DNA of 64,000 nt from Strigamia acuminata. Taxonomy: Eukaryota > Arthropoda > Chilopoda > Geophilomorpha > Linotaeniidae. Numbering within the stretch: position 1 is the first letter of the stretch; every line of letters begins with the position of its first letter. The position numbers and the translations under genes are program-made. The notes beneath the pieces are model-generated. The model had not been told where the DNA came from, searched no databases, and saw only the letters and a program-made list of their open reading frames with translations. Shown piece after piece: positions 22,435 through 31,725 of the stretch. The stretch lies in contig OX442314.1 in assembly GCA_949358305.1 (NCBI GenBank), positions 36,739,211 through 36,803,210 of the forward strand, in the 5' to 3' direction.

Positions 22435-22875
22435 TTGGAGAACTGCTTGTTGTACAATTTTGCAAAAGAAATTAGCTGTTTTGTGCAAAACAGACATAAA
22501 AATATAAAAAGTTTGAAAATAACTGCCTCAACATTAATTTGTATTTTAAAAAAATCTAATAGTGAATTCGAGGATCCTGAAACCATTGAAATTGACCGGC
22601 AGTCAGAAATGGATTCAATGCTACCATCATATTTGAGTTTTAAAAATGAGATTACTCCAATTGCAAATGAATGTGCTGTTGATCATGGAAGTGATTATTT
22701 ATTTCAATTGCCAAATTCTACTCACGAATTTGACAGTACACATCTTACAATTGGAGAGATATGTTCAACACCTAGGCCTGATCGAAACCAAAGAGGTGAC
22801 TCTCCTACTGACAAGAATACACCAATCAGTGATGAAGTTGCTGGTTCATCCAGTCAAGAAGATAATAGATTTTAA
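22435..22875 (+). CDS. Hypothetical protein, acidic/polar
   Basis: An open frame of 146 codons, probably without its true start (the first codon is not a convincing ATG context). The C-terminal half (from about residue 45) is rich in Asp, Glu, Ser and Thr and ends SSSQEDNRF. It recalls the disordered N-terminal regions of transposon proteins, but no domain is recognisable. It may be one exon of a larger gene. Confidence 0.25.
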   Translation: MENCLLYNFAKEISCFVQNRHKNIKSLKITASTLICILKKSNSEFEDPETIEIDRQSEMDSMLPSYLSFKNEITPIANECAVDHGSDYLFQLPNSTHEFDSTHLTIGEICSTPRPDRNQRGDSPTDKNTPISDEVAGSSSQEDNRF

Positions 22876-22939
22876 TATTTTTACATTGTTTTAGGCTTTA
22901 TATATACTGTAGTAACACTTGTTTCGTACATTTTTAGTC

Positions 22940-23640
22940 TGACCGATCGTCGTCTTCTGGATGCAAGCATCCAGAAAATGAACAATCATGAACCATTCAA
23001 CTGCACCTTCAGTGATATGGAACTTGTTCAGGAGACCAGGGAAGGCTTGCATTCGATATGGACTTTCGTGTGCAAAATGTGTAAGCTACAACAAAAGTTG
23101 CGCAGTGAACCGCTAGACGATAGGAAAATGAATGCATCAGTCTGTCAAGTTTTTGGGTTCGCGCTTTTCGAAGCAAGGAATTTCTCCCATCTACTCGAAG
23201 CTGGAACCACCGTGAATCAGAAACAGAGGAAGACAAAGCAAAGAGAGAAAGCAACAAGAAAGCTTGCAAAACGTATAGAGCAAAAAAGAAGGCAGGCCAT
23301 GCGGCTAATTTACTCAGAATAGCCGAATTAGAAAGTAATTTAAAAAAGGCAGAGGATACGATAGAAACGGAGTTAATTTCCCGCGGTGAATTAAATCCAA
23401 CAGACATTACTTCGCTTAAATCTTTTATCGGCTTAGTACTTTATTACGGTCGATTTGTGTCTAATTTATCCACATTACTTGAACCGTTATACAGCCTTAC
23501 ACGTGACAATACAAAATGGAGCTGGGACAAAAAGCACGAGACTGCTTGGAAAAAAGTGCGCATTGCCGTGTCGACCGAATCAGCGTTAACTCACTACGAC
23601 CAAGAGAAACAGTCTACCTGACGGTTGATGCATCTCCCGT
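22940..23640 (+). pseudogene. Gypsy RT/RNase H relic interrupted by a coiled-coil module
   Basis: The left part (22940-23130) encodes LTDRRLLDASIQKMN and FVCKMCKLQQKL, a Cys-bearing segment of unknown origin. 23131-23215 encodes VKFLGSRFSKQGISPIYSKLEP, the RT 'thumb' region seen at 6780 of the full gypsy element. Then 23216-23400 is a foreign coiled-coil module (REKATRKLAKRIEQKRR...; ISRGELN). The pol sequence resumes at 23404 with LKSFIGLVLYYGRFVSNLSTLLEPLYSL and reaches TVDASPVRVGAFLSHV of RNase H by 23680, with stops and a shift near 23620. Confidence 0.7.
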
Positions 23641-23705
23641 CAGAGTAGGAGCGTTTTTGTCCCACGTAGAAGAGATTAAGCTTTTCCACTGCGACCTAAT
23701 TTAAT

Positions 23706-23945
23706 GTGGCCACACAAAAAGAGAGATTTGACGTAAATCAGAAAATCTTCAATTATCGTTTGTGCCGAGCAAAAAGAATAGTGGAAAATGCATTTAGAAT
23801 CATGAGCCACAGATTTAGAATATTTAGAAGTGAACTTCAAGCAGGTGAAGTGACCAATGACCGAATGGTTTTAGCATCTATTGTTCTGCACAATTTTTTG
23901 ATTGAAGAAAATTGTCAATTATATTGCTTAAAAATGTTCCGTTAA
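23706..23945 (+). pseudogene. PIF/Harbinger transposase C-terminal fragment
   Basis: The frame encodes IFNYRLCRAKRIVENAFRIMSHRFRIFRSE, then MVLASIVLHNFLIEEN. The RL-RARRVVENAFG...F and LHNF signatures define the third catalytic block of PIF/Harbinger nucleases. The first two blocks are missing, so it is a relic. It joins directly to the gypsy relic on its left. Confidence 0.8.
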
Positions 23946-24075
23946 GAGTAAAACCAAAAACTTTATTTATATAACATTAGTAGTCATAATTGTATTAGCT
24001 TAAAATTAACATAATGAAAACAAAATTATCTTTAACTCCCATGTAAAATAATTGTGTTTATCTTTACAATCACAG

Positions 24076-24345
24076 GAAATGGATGAAGAAGAATACCGTC
24101 AAGTTTATGCACGACAAATGACACCAACGTACGACCCCATCCAACAAAGAAGATTGGAGCAGCAAGACAATGGTTTGGAGGCAACAGGGAACTGCAAAAT
24201 TTGTTTTGCAGAGGATGCTGTGTATGCCCTGATTCCTTGTGGTCATACTTTCTGCTGTGGTTGTGGTGAAGACTGTGTGCAAAGAAAAAAATGCTATTTC
24301 TGTAATAATACGGCGATTACAAGTAAGTTAAGGTTTTATATTTAG
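24076..24345 (+). CDS. RING-finger protein fragment (C3HC4)
   Basis: After an AG acceptor near 24075, the frame MDEEEYRQVYARQM... leads to CKICFAEDAVYALIPCGHTFCCGC...CYFCNN. This gives C-x2-C, C-x-H, C-x2-C and C-x2-C: a complete RING, probably with E3 ligase activity. A donor (AA/GTAAGT) lies near 24322, so the stop at 24345 may be intronic. The last exon piece (GCTATTTCTG...AAGTAAGTT...CAGCCACT) is duplicated at 24365-24445. RINGs of this type occur at the C-terminus of some MULE-derived proteins; one such case is at 32300 in this window. Confidence 0.65.
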   Translation, partial: EMDEEEYRQVYARQMTPTYDPIQQRRLEQQDNGLEATGNCKICFAEDAVYALIPCGHTFCCGCGEDCVQRKKCYFCNNTAITSKLRFYI

Positions 24346-24447
24346 CCACTCAACCTGCCGGAGGTGTTAAAATAAGTCATGCAGAAAAAGAATGTTATTT
24401 CTGCAATAAGGCGGCAACAAGTAAGTTTAAGGTTTTTATTCAGCCAC

Positions 24448-24738
24448 TTAATCTGCCTGACGTGCAAAGAACAAGGAAGTGCACTCCTGATATAAAAGAC
24501 CAGGATCTCCTGCCAAACAGAGTTCCAGCCACTCTTGTACCAGCCCTTTGAACGAATCAGACGCATTGACCAGCCACGCGGTGCGGACATTGAGAGAACC
24601 GCCATTTTCGACTTCTTGTGCGAACGTCGTTGTAACGTCGCCAAAACGTCGCAGTACCGTCGCCGGAAGGCCGCCAAAGTCGTCGCCGAGAACATTACCG
24701 AATGGCCAGTTGGTAATGATTCGAGATGTTGTTAGCAC
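24448..24738 (-). CDS. Hypothetical protein fragment
   Basis: A 96-codon minus-strand frame in a patch less AT-rich than its surroundings: NWPFGNVLGDDFGGLP, FGDVTTTFAQEVENGG, VNASDSFKGLVQEWLELCLAG. The residue mix is that of a folded protein and unlike the shadow ORFs opposite it. I do not recognise a family. It could be an exon from a retroelement or a captured gene. Confidence 0.25.
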   Translation of the reverse strand: MLTTSRIITNWPFGNVLGDDFGGLPATVLRRFGDVTTTFAQEVENGGSLNVRTAWLVNASDSFKGLVQEWLELCLAGDPGLLYQECTSLFFARQAD

Positions 24739-24739
24739 T

Positions 24740-25079
24740 GAACTATTTGATTGCCAAATGCCAGTTTTATCTTATTATTAATAAATTCTGTACATTGTAA
24801 ATCATGCTTGTTCATTTTCCATCCAACAAAGTCATTAGGACGGGTAATTCTACAATGGTACCGTTGACCAGTCCTATATACTAAGAATTGCTGTTTTTTT
24901 TAGTTTAGTGTTTGTTAGTTAAATTGTTTTAAAGTGTTTTAAAGTATTTTGGACTGTTTTTAGACAGTTCCAAGCGGTTTTTAGGCGTTTTCGGAACGTT
25001 TTACGAACATTTTCGCCATAGCGGCCAACTTGTTGCCTTTGTGTGCAATTTGGGACCGCATGGTCTTTAGGCCTTTGTA
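24740..25079. other. No gene recognised
   Basis: AT-rich. Contains a TTTTAGGCG/GTTTTAG-type repeated phrase (24900-25000) and ends in TGTAGCATAAGAAA, which also begins the exons at 32430 and 39720. Confidence 0.45.
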
Positions 25080-25834
25080 GCATAAGAAAAAAAAAAATTC
25101 AACGTTTACAAAATTTCACACAGACACAAAAAAAATAACATGTTGCTGTCCAGAGAAACAGATAAAGGTCACAAAATTTCAGGTTTGAGTTAAACATTTC
25201 TACCCATTAATTCAGAAAAGAGATATAAATATGCATATGGTGGATATGTAAAAAAAAATTAAATTTTGCACAATCCACATGAACAAATAAATGCGATAGT
25301 TAAATCTGATGTCCTGCCATCTCAAAGACCACATACCCACAGTGTGTGTGTGTCTTTAACAAATGAAAAAATGCACACTGTTCTTGTCCAGCTGGGTAAG
25401 TTTGTTAAGCTACTTTTTTCTTTAATTATAATTTTAATAACTGGTGTATTTTCTTAAAAAATTTATCAGGATCTTGCCATCACATTGCAGGATTACTGGA
25501 AGTTTTAGTATTCCTTTTAGAAAAAAAAATCGAAAATATTCCTGATGATAAAAGCTGCACAGAGCTTTTATGTAAGTGGGTTGCACCAACAGGTATTGGC
25601 ACAGGGAAGAGGATAAGTGAACTTACAATTCAAAGACATGACCAGGTTTGATTTTCTTTTGAACTTTTGCAATTACTTATAAATTATTTTTCAATAATAT
25701 TAATATTACCTGTTATTATAAGGTCAGGTTAAACGTGCCAAAACAAAAAAGCCTACAAGAGACTGCTATGATTCCAGAGCACCGCAACACCGGGATATTG
25801 CTGCAGAAGCACGTTATAAATTATTTCAACATGT
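25080..25834 (+). pseudogene. P-transposase tail plus SWIM zinc finger, copy A
   Basis: 25085-25190 matches 40726-40830 and encodes QRLQNFTQTQKNNMLL, the C-terminal end of a P-type transposase. Then comes a SWIM-containing segment: INAIVKSDVLPSQRPHTHSVCVSL, and after an intron (donor 25396, acceptor 25469) CHHIAGLLEVLVFLLEKKI and LLCKWVAPTGIGTGKRISEL. SWIM is C-x-C-xn-C-x-H; the first pair is damaged here (HTVLVQLG), but it is clear at 41010 (CSCPAG). A frame problem at the acceptor and truncation at 25834 make this copy dead. Confidence 0.65.
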
Positions 25835-26909
25835 GGTGACCTCAAATATTCCTATTTGAGTGCGCACCATATTTCCAAATTGTCTTATAAGCATATTCAA
25901 CAAGCTTATATGTTTTGTTTCAATATAAATTGAAATAAAATATATATTAATCAAATATAAAACAGGACACAATATTACCCAAATAATATTGTGTTTTGTA
26001 GCAAGTTTTGGCCCAGCAACAGCGTCAACCAATCGCGCTGCAGCGTGCATTGCTTTGATGATGCTGCTAGGCGTGTGCCTGGGCGGAGCATCCCTTCCCC
26101 TCGCGCGTGCCCGGCTCAATTGTTGCACACGACCCGAAGGCGGCCGTGTGTGATCTTTGTGCAACTCGTCATCTGCGCAGCTTTTCTGAGCAGATTTAGG
26201 AGTGAGCCAAACGGTTTTGGCCCACTCTTCCCGCATTCTTGATTCTGCTTCCAAACCATTCACATCTGTGTCAAACTTATGCCAACCATTGCTAAGTGTG
26301 ATCTGTGATATCTGGAAGAGTTGAGATTCATTGCTGGTCCGTGCCAACTGTACGGAATAGCGCCCTTCTGCTTGAATTACTACGCGTAATTTAAGCCATT
26401 TCTGTGTGTAAATTGACATTGAGCTTGCTCTGTCAATTTGAAGGCTTTGTGTCGAGTTTAACTCCACAAAGCGAACTGTGTTAAGACGGATTGTTACGTC
26501 GAGCTTGCTCCGTAATAATCAAACCGCTGTGTGCGAGACGTATTCTCGTGTTGAGCTTGCTCCGCGAGGATTTTAGTATATTTAGAGGCGTATTTTAGTG
26601 TTGAGTTTACTCCGCTAAAATCCCGCGCTCACACGACGCCGTCGACGCCATCTTGGAGCCAACGGTCAACTGTGAGTTTATATTGGTGAAGAAGAAGCCA
26701 GATCGACCCCAAACATTATTATTTTGCATATATCTCCTGTGTATTTTTGAACTAATTAAAACTATCTAATTTTTCCTTTACTCTGTGTAAAATCATTCCC
26801 CTAGACAAACATTTGGCCACAGAGTAGAAGTCCTGTAGGGCATCTCTACGACGATTGCTTGATAAGTCTCCTCGATTTATTAAGTAAAAACCCGGATCGC
26901 CGCAAACAA
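25832..26909 (+). mobile_element. About 1.07-kb insertion, candidate solo LTR
   Basis: Copy B of the host unit runs straight through this point (41440-41655), but here the SWIM part stops at TTTCAACAT and resumes at TAAATTA (about 26912). In between lies foreign DNA starting TGTGGTGACC and ending near GGATCGCCGCAAACA; the ends are imperfect inverted repeats of TG...CA type. About 195 bp of host sequence was lost, so no target duplication can be read. The middle holds the hairpin array described separately. A minus-strand ORF over 25826-26467 is, in my view, incidental. Confidence 0.5.
26410..26621 (+). ncRNA. Five covarying bulged hairpins (structured RNA candidate)
   Basis: Five stem-loops lie in a row at 26410-26439, 26444-26472, 26489-26520, 26542-26571 and 26592-26621. 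Each has a lower stem of 8-10 bp, a TT or TC bulge on the 5' side, then GAG pairing with CTC. Lower stems differ totally (AAATTGACA/TGTCAATTT; GCTTTGTG/CACAAAGC; GATTGTTACG/CGTAATAATC; ATTCTCGTG/CGCGAGGAT; ATTTTAGTG/CGCTAAAAT) yet pair fully, allowing G-T (G-U) pairs that fit only the plus strand. The apex also covaries: GAGC-TT-GCTC, GAGT-TT-ACTC and GAGTT-T-AACTC. The layout recalls bulged LTR RNA hairpins such as TAR, but the function is unknown. Confidence 0.75.
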
Positions 26910-27360
26910 GTGATAAATTAATTTTTTTCTGTATAACTGATAACTCAAAACAATAATAATTTTATAAAATTTATAGAAAGTAACATTATTCTAATAAGTC
27001 AACCGGAATCTACTTGCTGTGATAATACATTAGGTAGAGTAATTATGCATTCTAACTTGTACGTAAGCTTTATTTATAAGCACACTATTTTATGTTACAG
27101 GAATACCAAATGTAGTCCGCCATTATTTCAAATACAAACTTTAACCAAAAAGTTCACATCCTCCAAATTTGGAGAAATGACAAAATGCATGAAACCACAA
27201 AGTTTGTTGAAAACTCTGCTGTATGGAACACATCTTAGTTATCTACCTGCCGTTAAGTATGGCAGAAAAAATGAAGAACTAGCTGGAAATATGTACATAG
27301 TTAGAAAAAATATTGATAATTGTACAGTAATAGAATGTGGATTATTCTTAGAATATATAT
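26910..27360 (+). pseudogene. YqaJ-like exonuclease fragment, copy A (truncated)
   Basis: Matches 41650-42100 and 45247-45390. After an intron that ends near 27101 it encodes TSSKFGEMTKCMKPQSLLKTLLYGT, SYLPAVKYGRKNEELAGNMYIVRKN and CTVIECGLFLEYI, then stops. In copy C the sequence goes on to the catalytic SPDG and LEVK motifs of the PD-(D/E)XK fold; here it is cut off just before them. It belongs with the SWIM part at 25080-25834 as one gene split by the insertion. Confidence 0.7.
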
Positions 27361-27361
27361 A

Positions 27362-27621
27362 AAAATACTCGAATTTTCAGTTGCAGTCTCATCTTCGTCA
27401 TCCGAGTCGTAGAACCGTGGCTTCGGCCAGGTTGGGTACCCGCCCCATGTGTACCCAGGCGGCGAGGGGATAAAAATAATCGGTGGGTCTTCAAGTATGG
27501 AGCGGCATGGCTCCGTTGGCGGATTTTTTCGTTGGTAATCCTCGAGGTCCTCGTACCCCCATTCCATAAAGTCAGCTTTCGTATACTCGGATTGTTGAAA
27601 TAATTCGTTGTGTGCAGCCAT
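27362..27621 (-). CDS. Small acidic hypothetical protein
   Basis: From the ATG at 27619-27621 the minus strand encodes about 85 residues with an even, protein-like composition: SEYTKADFMEWGYEDLEDYQ, PPIIFIPSPPGYTWGGYPTW, YDSDDEDETATEN. The last 20 residues (IFIYILRIIHILL) read AT-rich sequence shared with copy A of YqaJ on the other strand and may not be real; a splice donor could lie before them. Upstream (27634-27655) is a short GGTTAGGTTAGGTTAG run of insect telomere type. Function unknown. Confidence 0.35.
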
Positions 27622-27659
27622 CTGGAAGGTACCTTGGTTAGGTTAGGTTAGATTATATG

Positions 27660-28680
27660 TATATTCTACTTACCTTTGTTCCTTGGGTCGAAGCACGAAT
27701 GGTTTTTGGCGTTTAAACCACAAGGTTATATACTACCGTCACTAAAAGGATTAAAAAAATAAGGTGAAATGGATTATGGATTTTGTACAAAAATGTGTCG
27801 AAATTCAATGCCTGAATGGAAAACCCAAACCACACACAATCAGAAGCAAGACATTACAACAAGAGAGTCAAAATTTAAAATAATTAATTAAAGTTTCAAT
27901 TTTTTTTTTTTTTTTTACATTTTATCAATAACGCAAATTCAGTTCAATAAATAATTGTTTTTAAATTGCCGACTTAAAAAAACCAAAGTTCAGAAATCAA
28001 ATTCAATTTGTAATGAGCCGATATGTAATAATTGACCAAAAAAATTATTTTAAAAATATAACATTTCAATTTTTTATTTTAAGTTTTACAAATTAATTCA
28101 GTACAAATGGGTAAATAAATCATTTATAAAATGAACACTTTTATTACGCCATTAACGTGACATCATGGATGCATTTTCCGAAATTAAAGCTTCCGACTCT
28201 TCTTGTAAATCCCCGTCGCTGTTCCTTCTTTTCGTACACAATTTCACAAACAAACATTTAAAATTATCGGTTTTATTTGTAAAATTAAAAAATTTATTTT
28301 TATAAAAATCTATAAATTTTAATATTACAAAAGCTTCGCTCCCACTCGCCTTCCGAAATCGTCTACGGTTTCTGGCAGTCTTTGGTTCAAATTTTCGGGT
28401 AAAAATTTCGCAAATAAACCGGCAAGAAGCGACGATAAACCAAAAATCAACAGCGGAACTTGTCGGCCGTAAATGTTATTTTCTTCCAATTATGGTGTCC
28501 ACCTTTTTCAAAGGCTTCATTTATTTAATTTATATTTATGAATTGGAGCATTTTATGCTAATCTGTTTGGCATTAAAAATTAAAAACGAATTTCAACACC
28601 GGTAATTTATTTGCCTCCATTTTGACCACTTTAAAATGTGAACATTTCATGCTCAATAAATTGTGCATGGTTTCTGTTAA
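27660..28680. other. AT-rich spacer, no gene recognised
   Basis: Long A and T runs, no supported ORF. 28190-28450 is a little richer in GC with short broken frames, none recognisable. Confidence 0.5.
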
Positions 28681-28682
28681 TC

Positions 28683-28916
28683 TCTTGTTAATCCCCCTAT
28701 TGTCTTGACTCATGGAATGCAAGGTGAATCTGTATCCATGCCATTGCAATAAGTGTCATAATTAAAATGACCCTGATTGGCAGAACCCAACTATTTGGGA
28801 TTAACTACTACCAATCCCAATCCAAAAAAAAAACTAAAACTCAACTTCCTGTTTGCATCTGAATGCAAAATCATTATTCACACTGCTTCGCACTAATCTA
28901 CGTCGCTTCCTAACTA
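28683..28916 (+). promoter_or_regulatory. Upstream region shared by the two paralogous genes (copy 1)
   Basis: Similar to 32490-32718: TTGACTCATGGAATGCAA, GTGTCATAATTAAAATGA, CTGATTGGCA..CCCAA and ACTCAACTTCCTGTTTG occur in the same order before both ATGs. It probably holds the promoter and 5' UTR. Confidence 0.5.
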
Positions 28917-29534
28917 TGGAAACCACCAACAACATTGACGATTTCATTCCCGACAATGCCGTCGGTGCACCGGACGAGCTGCACCAAAATGGCCAGACGG
29001 ATGGTTGCGCGGATGATTCCGGTGACATGGAATCGCTCGACAATCACCCAGATGTTAGCGTGGACGGCCACGCGCTGATTGCCGGCCTTACCAGGCTACC
29101 CGCCGGGATGGAGGACCCGCCAGCATACGCGCTACCCGCGCTTCCCTACGAGTTCTTCCTCCTTGCGCAGCCGGTCTCCGACGATGAATCAGACGACGAA
29201 ATGGCCCCAATAGGTACGCAGGGCAAAAGCATCGCCTTCGTCGCTCTTCCCGGATTCGAAGTTTACCACTTCAGCACTGCGGACGTCAGTTCCGCATATA
29301 AACTTTAGTAAGTCACATTACCTTAACAAAACCTGATCCAAAATGGTGGGACAATGGCGCCCAAACCTCAAAAATTTAAAACGCGCTTTACCCATTAATT
29401 TTCCTCCTTGTTTTAATAGTGCTAGCACCATCGAGCCAATGGATCAACTTGCAGAAATATCCCGGCGTTTACAAGAGCAAGCGCCAAAGGACGACACTGG
29501 CGCTCCCATATCAACAACGATGAAAATGGAATAA
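28917..29534 (+). CDS. Paralogous acidic protein, copy 1 (two exons)
   Basis: The ATG at 28917 starts about 130 codons: an acidic N-terminus, then VDGHALIAGLTRLPAGMEDPPA, PYEFFLLAQP, DDESDDEMAPIG and FEVYHFSTADVSSAYKL. An intron starts near 29310 (AGTAAGTC); after an acceptor near 29419 the frame EPMDQLAEISRRLQEQAP runs to a stop at 29534. The same domain order and a shared upstream region occur at 32719. In copy 2 the second exon leads into a coiled coil; here it ends early, so this copy may be truncated at its 3' end. The family is unknown to me. Multiple copies with shared flanks suggest a mobile-element protein. Confidence 0.45.
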
Positions 29535-29543
29535 TAAAAATAC

Positions 29544-29750
29544 TTATGAATCCAAAGTTGCTTCTGTTATTTCCCAAGAATCTTTCCGAATTAAATAACA
29601 AATTAAACGGACAAAATCAGCCTCAAAACACCACTCTAAAAACTTATCTAATTTCACGCAATTGACATTATCAACTGCTAATTGGCGCTTGAAGCGAGAT
29701 ATTTCATCTTCCGATTTCAAACACCGTTTCACGAATTCGTGCACCTCGTC
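29544..29750 (-). CDS. Hypothetical protein fragment
   Basis: Minus-strand frame of about 68 codons: VHEFVKRCLKSEDEISRFKRQ, VKLDKFLEWCFEADFVRLI, KDSWEITEATLDS. The alternation of charged and hydrophobic residues suggests a helical domain. The 5' end abuts the repeat at 29751, so it is probably cut. No family recognised. Confidence 0.3.
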   Translation of the reverse strand, partial: DEVHEFVKRCLKSEDEISRFKRQLAVDNVNCVKLDKFLEWCFEADFVRLICYLIRKDSWEITEATLDS

Positions 29751-30196
29751 CCAATAATACTTTCAAGAGTTAGCTGATTTGCCCAGGAGTGATGAAAAGA
29801 AAAAGTATTACGGACATGTCATATTTACACCAAGAAATAGACTGCCTCACTGCACATCAACTGTGAGGGCAACAGGGACAAGGGAAAATCTATTGTTCCA
29901 TCACATACGATGAGAAAAGCATTCTATGAAGTCCATTTCGACCTGTCAAATGCATGCAAGCGCACCTGTACTTGTACCTGCATAGATTTTAAAAGGTATT
30001 CAAAAAAAAAGTGAGTGTTGACTAAATTTTAACCTTTATACATTCACTCTTCAATGTTTTTCTTTTTCAGTGCAAAAATGGTTTAACTCATTTCTTAGAT
30101 TTTTGTTTACCTGAACAAACTCGTAACATGTTAAAGAAAGGTTGGCATATTGGTGATACGGGACTCTACAAGCTTTATGTCGAATTAAGTTTCTAG
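29751..30196 (+). repeat. Dispersed coding-like repeat (partner 42895-43290)
   Basis: Both copies encode QLADLPRSDEEKKYYxHVIF, TPRNRLPHCTSTVR, GTRENLLFHHI, then in another frame MRKAFYEVHFDLSNACKRTC with a CTCTC Cys cluster, and after an intron-like stretch THFLDFCLPEQTRNMLK. Exon-like blocks with GT-AG-like joints appear in both. The protein is not known to me. The two copies differ by scattered substitutions, so they are separate insertions of one element or gene. Confidence 0.55.
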
Positions 30197-30235
30197 CCGC
30201 CTTGACTTTCTTCAAAGTCAAGGTATTGTTTTGTG

Positions 30236-30845
30236 ACGACATTCAAATTGCACCCGAACCGAATTGCAATCAACGTCTGGATTGAGCCGCCATTTTGTTT
30301 ACCCCTTTTAATTCCCTCAGCGTAATTAAAAGCGCGCATTTGCTTTTACCTTTGTTCACACCCCTGCTTAGCTTCAGGCCATGAATTCTTCATGCACCCT
30401 AATGCTCTAGTTGTCATTTGTTTCTGTACTACCCCAATTATATTGGAGGCCATGTTAATAGCGCTGTTGTATATTTGTACCTATATTTTGGTTATGATTA
30501 ATTAATTAGGCCTTGTTAATAAATTAGTTTATATTCACCTTTATACACTTGTGTTGGCTCAATCATATATTTTACATCATTTTCATCTATCAATTTATGC
30601 TGTCGCTTTGTTACTAAGTCAGATGTTCTTTTATTAAGTTTATTCACATATTTATTCCTTTCTAGCCCTCAGGCTATTGGTGGTCACTTGCCAGTGAGCC
30701 CCTTCAACCTCTCAAGTGACTCACGTCACCCAAAGGTTCCTTTTCCCGCCTTTACTGCAATTCCCATTGACGTGCAGCCTACTCTTACCCCTTGGATATT
30801 TCTTAATATTACTCTATAATTTATTCGTGTCCTTTTATTCCGTCA
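30236..30845. other. No gene recognised; possible LTR-like stretch
   Basis: Less AT-rich than its neighbours, no ORF. Pyrimidine-rich 3' half. No second copy in the window, so an LTR identity is only a guess. Confidence 0.25.
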
Positions 30846-31150
30846 CAAGCTTGCAAAACGGAAAGAGCAAAAAAGAAGGAATTCCATGCGGCTAATATAC
30901 ACAGAATAGCCGAATTAGAAAGTAATTTAAAAAAGGCAGAAGATACGATAGAAACGGTGTTAATTTCCCGCGGTGAATTGAATCAAATAATCGTTGGGTT
31001 GAAACGTACCATTAACGAATTAAAAGCAACTAATCATGAGTTAACACAAAAAATTCATGAATTAGAAGAAAATCAAAATGATGCGAATCCCAACGGCGTG
31101 GATCACAACGCCGCGGCCGCGGGTCCCAACAGCGCGGTTCGACGCACCTT
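30846..31150 (+). pseudogene. Coiled-coil module, copy Y
   Basis: Matches 33290-33570 and, in part, 23240-23400. It encodes RIAELESNLKKAEDTIET, LISRGELNQIIVGLKRTINE, HELTQKIHELEENQ and an Ala/Asn/Pro-rich tail. Heptad leucines mark a long coiled coil. Small shifts separate the left part from the main frame (30957-31154). In copy Z it follows the acidic paralog exon, so this is probably the C-terminal half of that protein separated from its N-terminus. Confidence 0.6.
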
Positions 31151-31189
31151 GTAAAATAATTTCCGACGCATTCTCGAGTTTTGTTTCAG

Positions 31190-31700
31190 CCAAAATGGTC
31201 AGATTCTGTGACGAATTTCACATCGAACTGGAGACATCCCCACCGTAACACCACCAGGCCAACGGATTGGCGGAACGGATAATTCAGTCGAGAATAAGTG
31301 GGTGCCCCACCTCGTCGCTGTGGTATGGGGCCTAAATACTAATCGACAGTCATCAACGCAATTCACTCCATTCGAGCTCGTGCATGCCTTTTCTCTTCCG
31401 AACAAATCCGACGCTGCCGATAGTTTCGAGGACCGCGCTTCCGGTCCACTTCTTGAGCTCCTCGAGCGACGTGACGCAGCCTGTACAAACTTGTGTCCCA
31501 ACTTCATCAGAAGTCGCATTTCTATGAGCACCGCAAAGAAAACACGTTCGGCTCGTATGTCGTTAGCGAACGCCTGGGAAACAACACAGTCACTCTGGAC
31601 AATGGTAATCGAACCTGGACGTCCCACTGTTCGCAGCTGAAGCCGTTTTTCCCGCAATCAAGAGACGATTGCTCTTTGCTGAGGGGGGGGGGGGGCGTGA
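31190..31700 (+). pseudogene. Gypsy integrase fragment with polypurine tract, copy 1
   Basis: 31200-31300 encodes FCDEFHIELETSPP, HHQANGLAERIIQS (the Glu region of the DDE core), and 31302 onward VPHLVAVVWGLNTNRQSSTQFTPFELVHAF. After a shift, SYVVSERLGNNTVTLDNGNR and WTSHCSQLKPFFPQ give the integrase C-terminal domain, also present at 38100-38290. A G-run (31682-31694) is the likely polypurine tract, after which the LTR would start. This gypsy family differs from the element at 4457. Confidence 0.72.
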
Positions 31701-31725
31701 AACCCTTTCAGTCCACTAGAAACTT

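Noticed and set aside
25826-26467. Minus-strand ORF of 213 codons in the insertion
   Set aside because: Overlaps the element end and the first two hairpins, no domain, and ends in AT-rich sequence of the flank.
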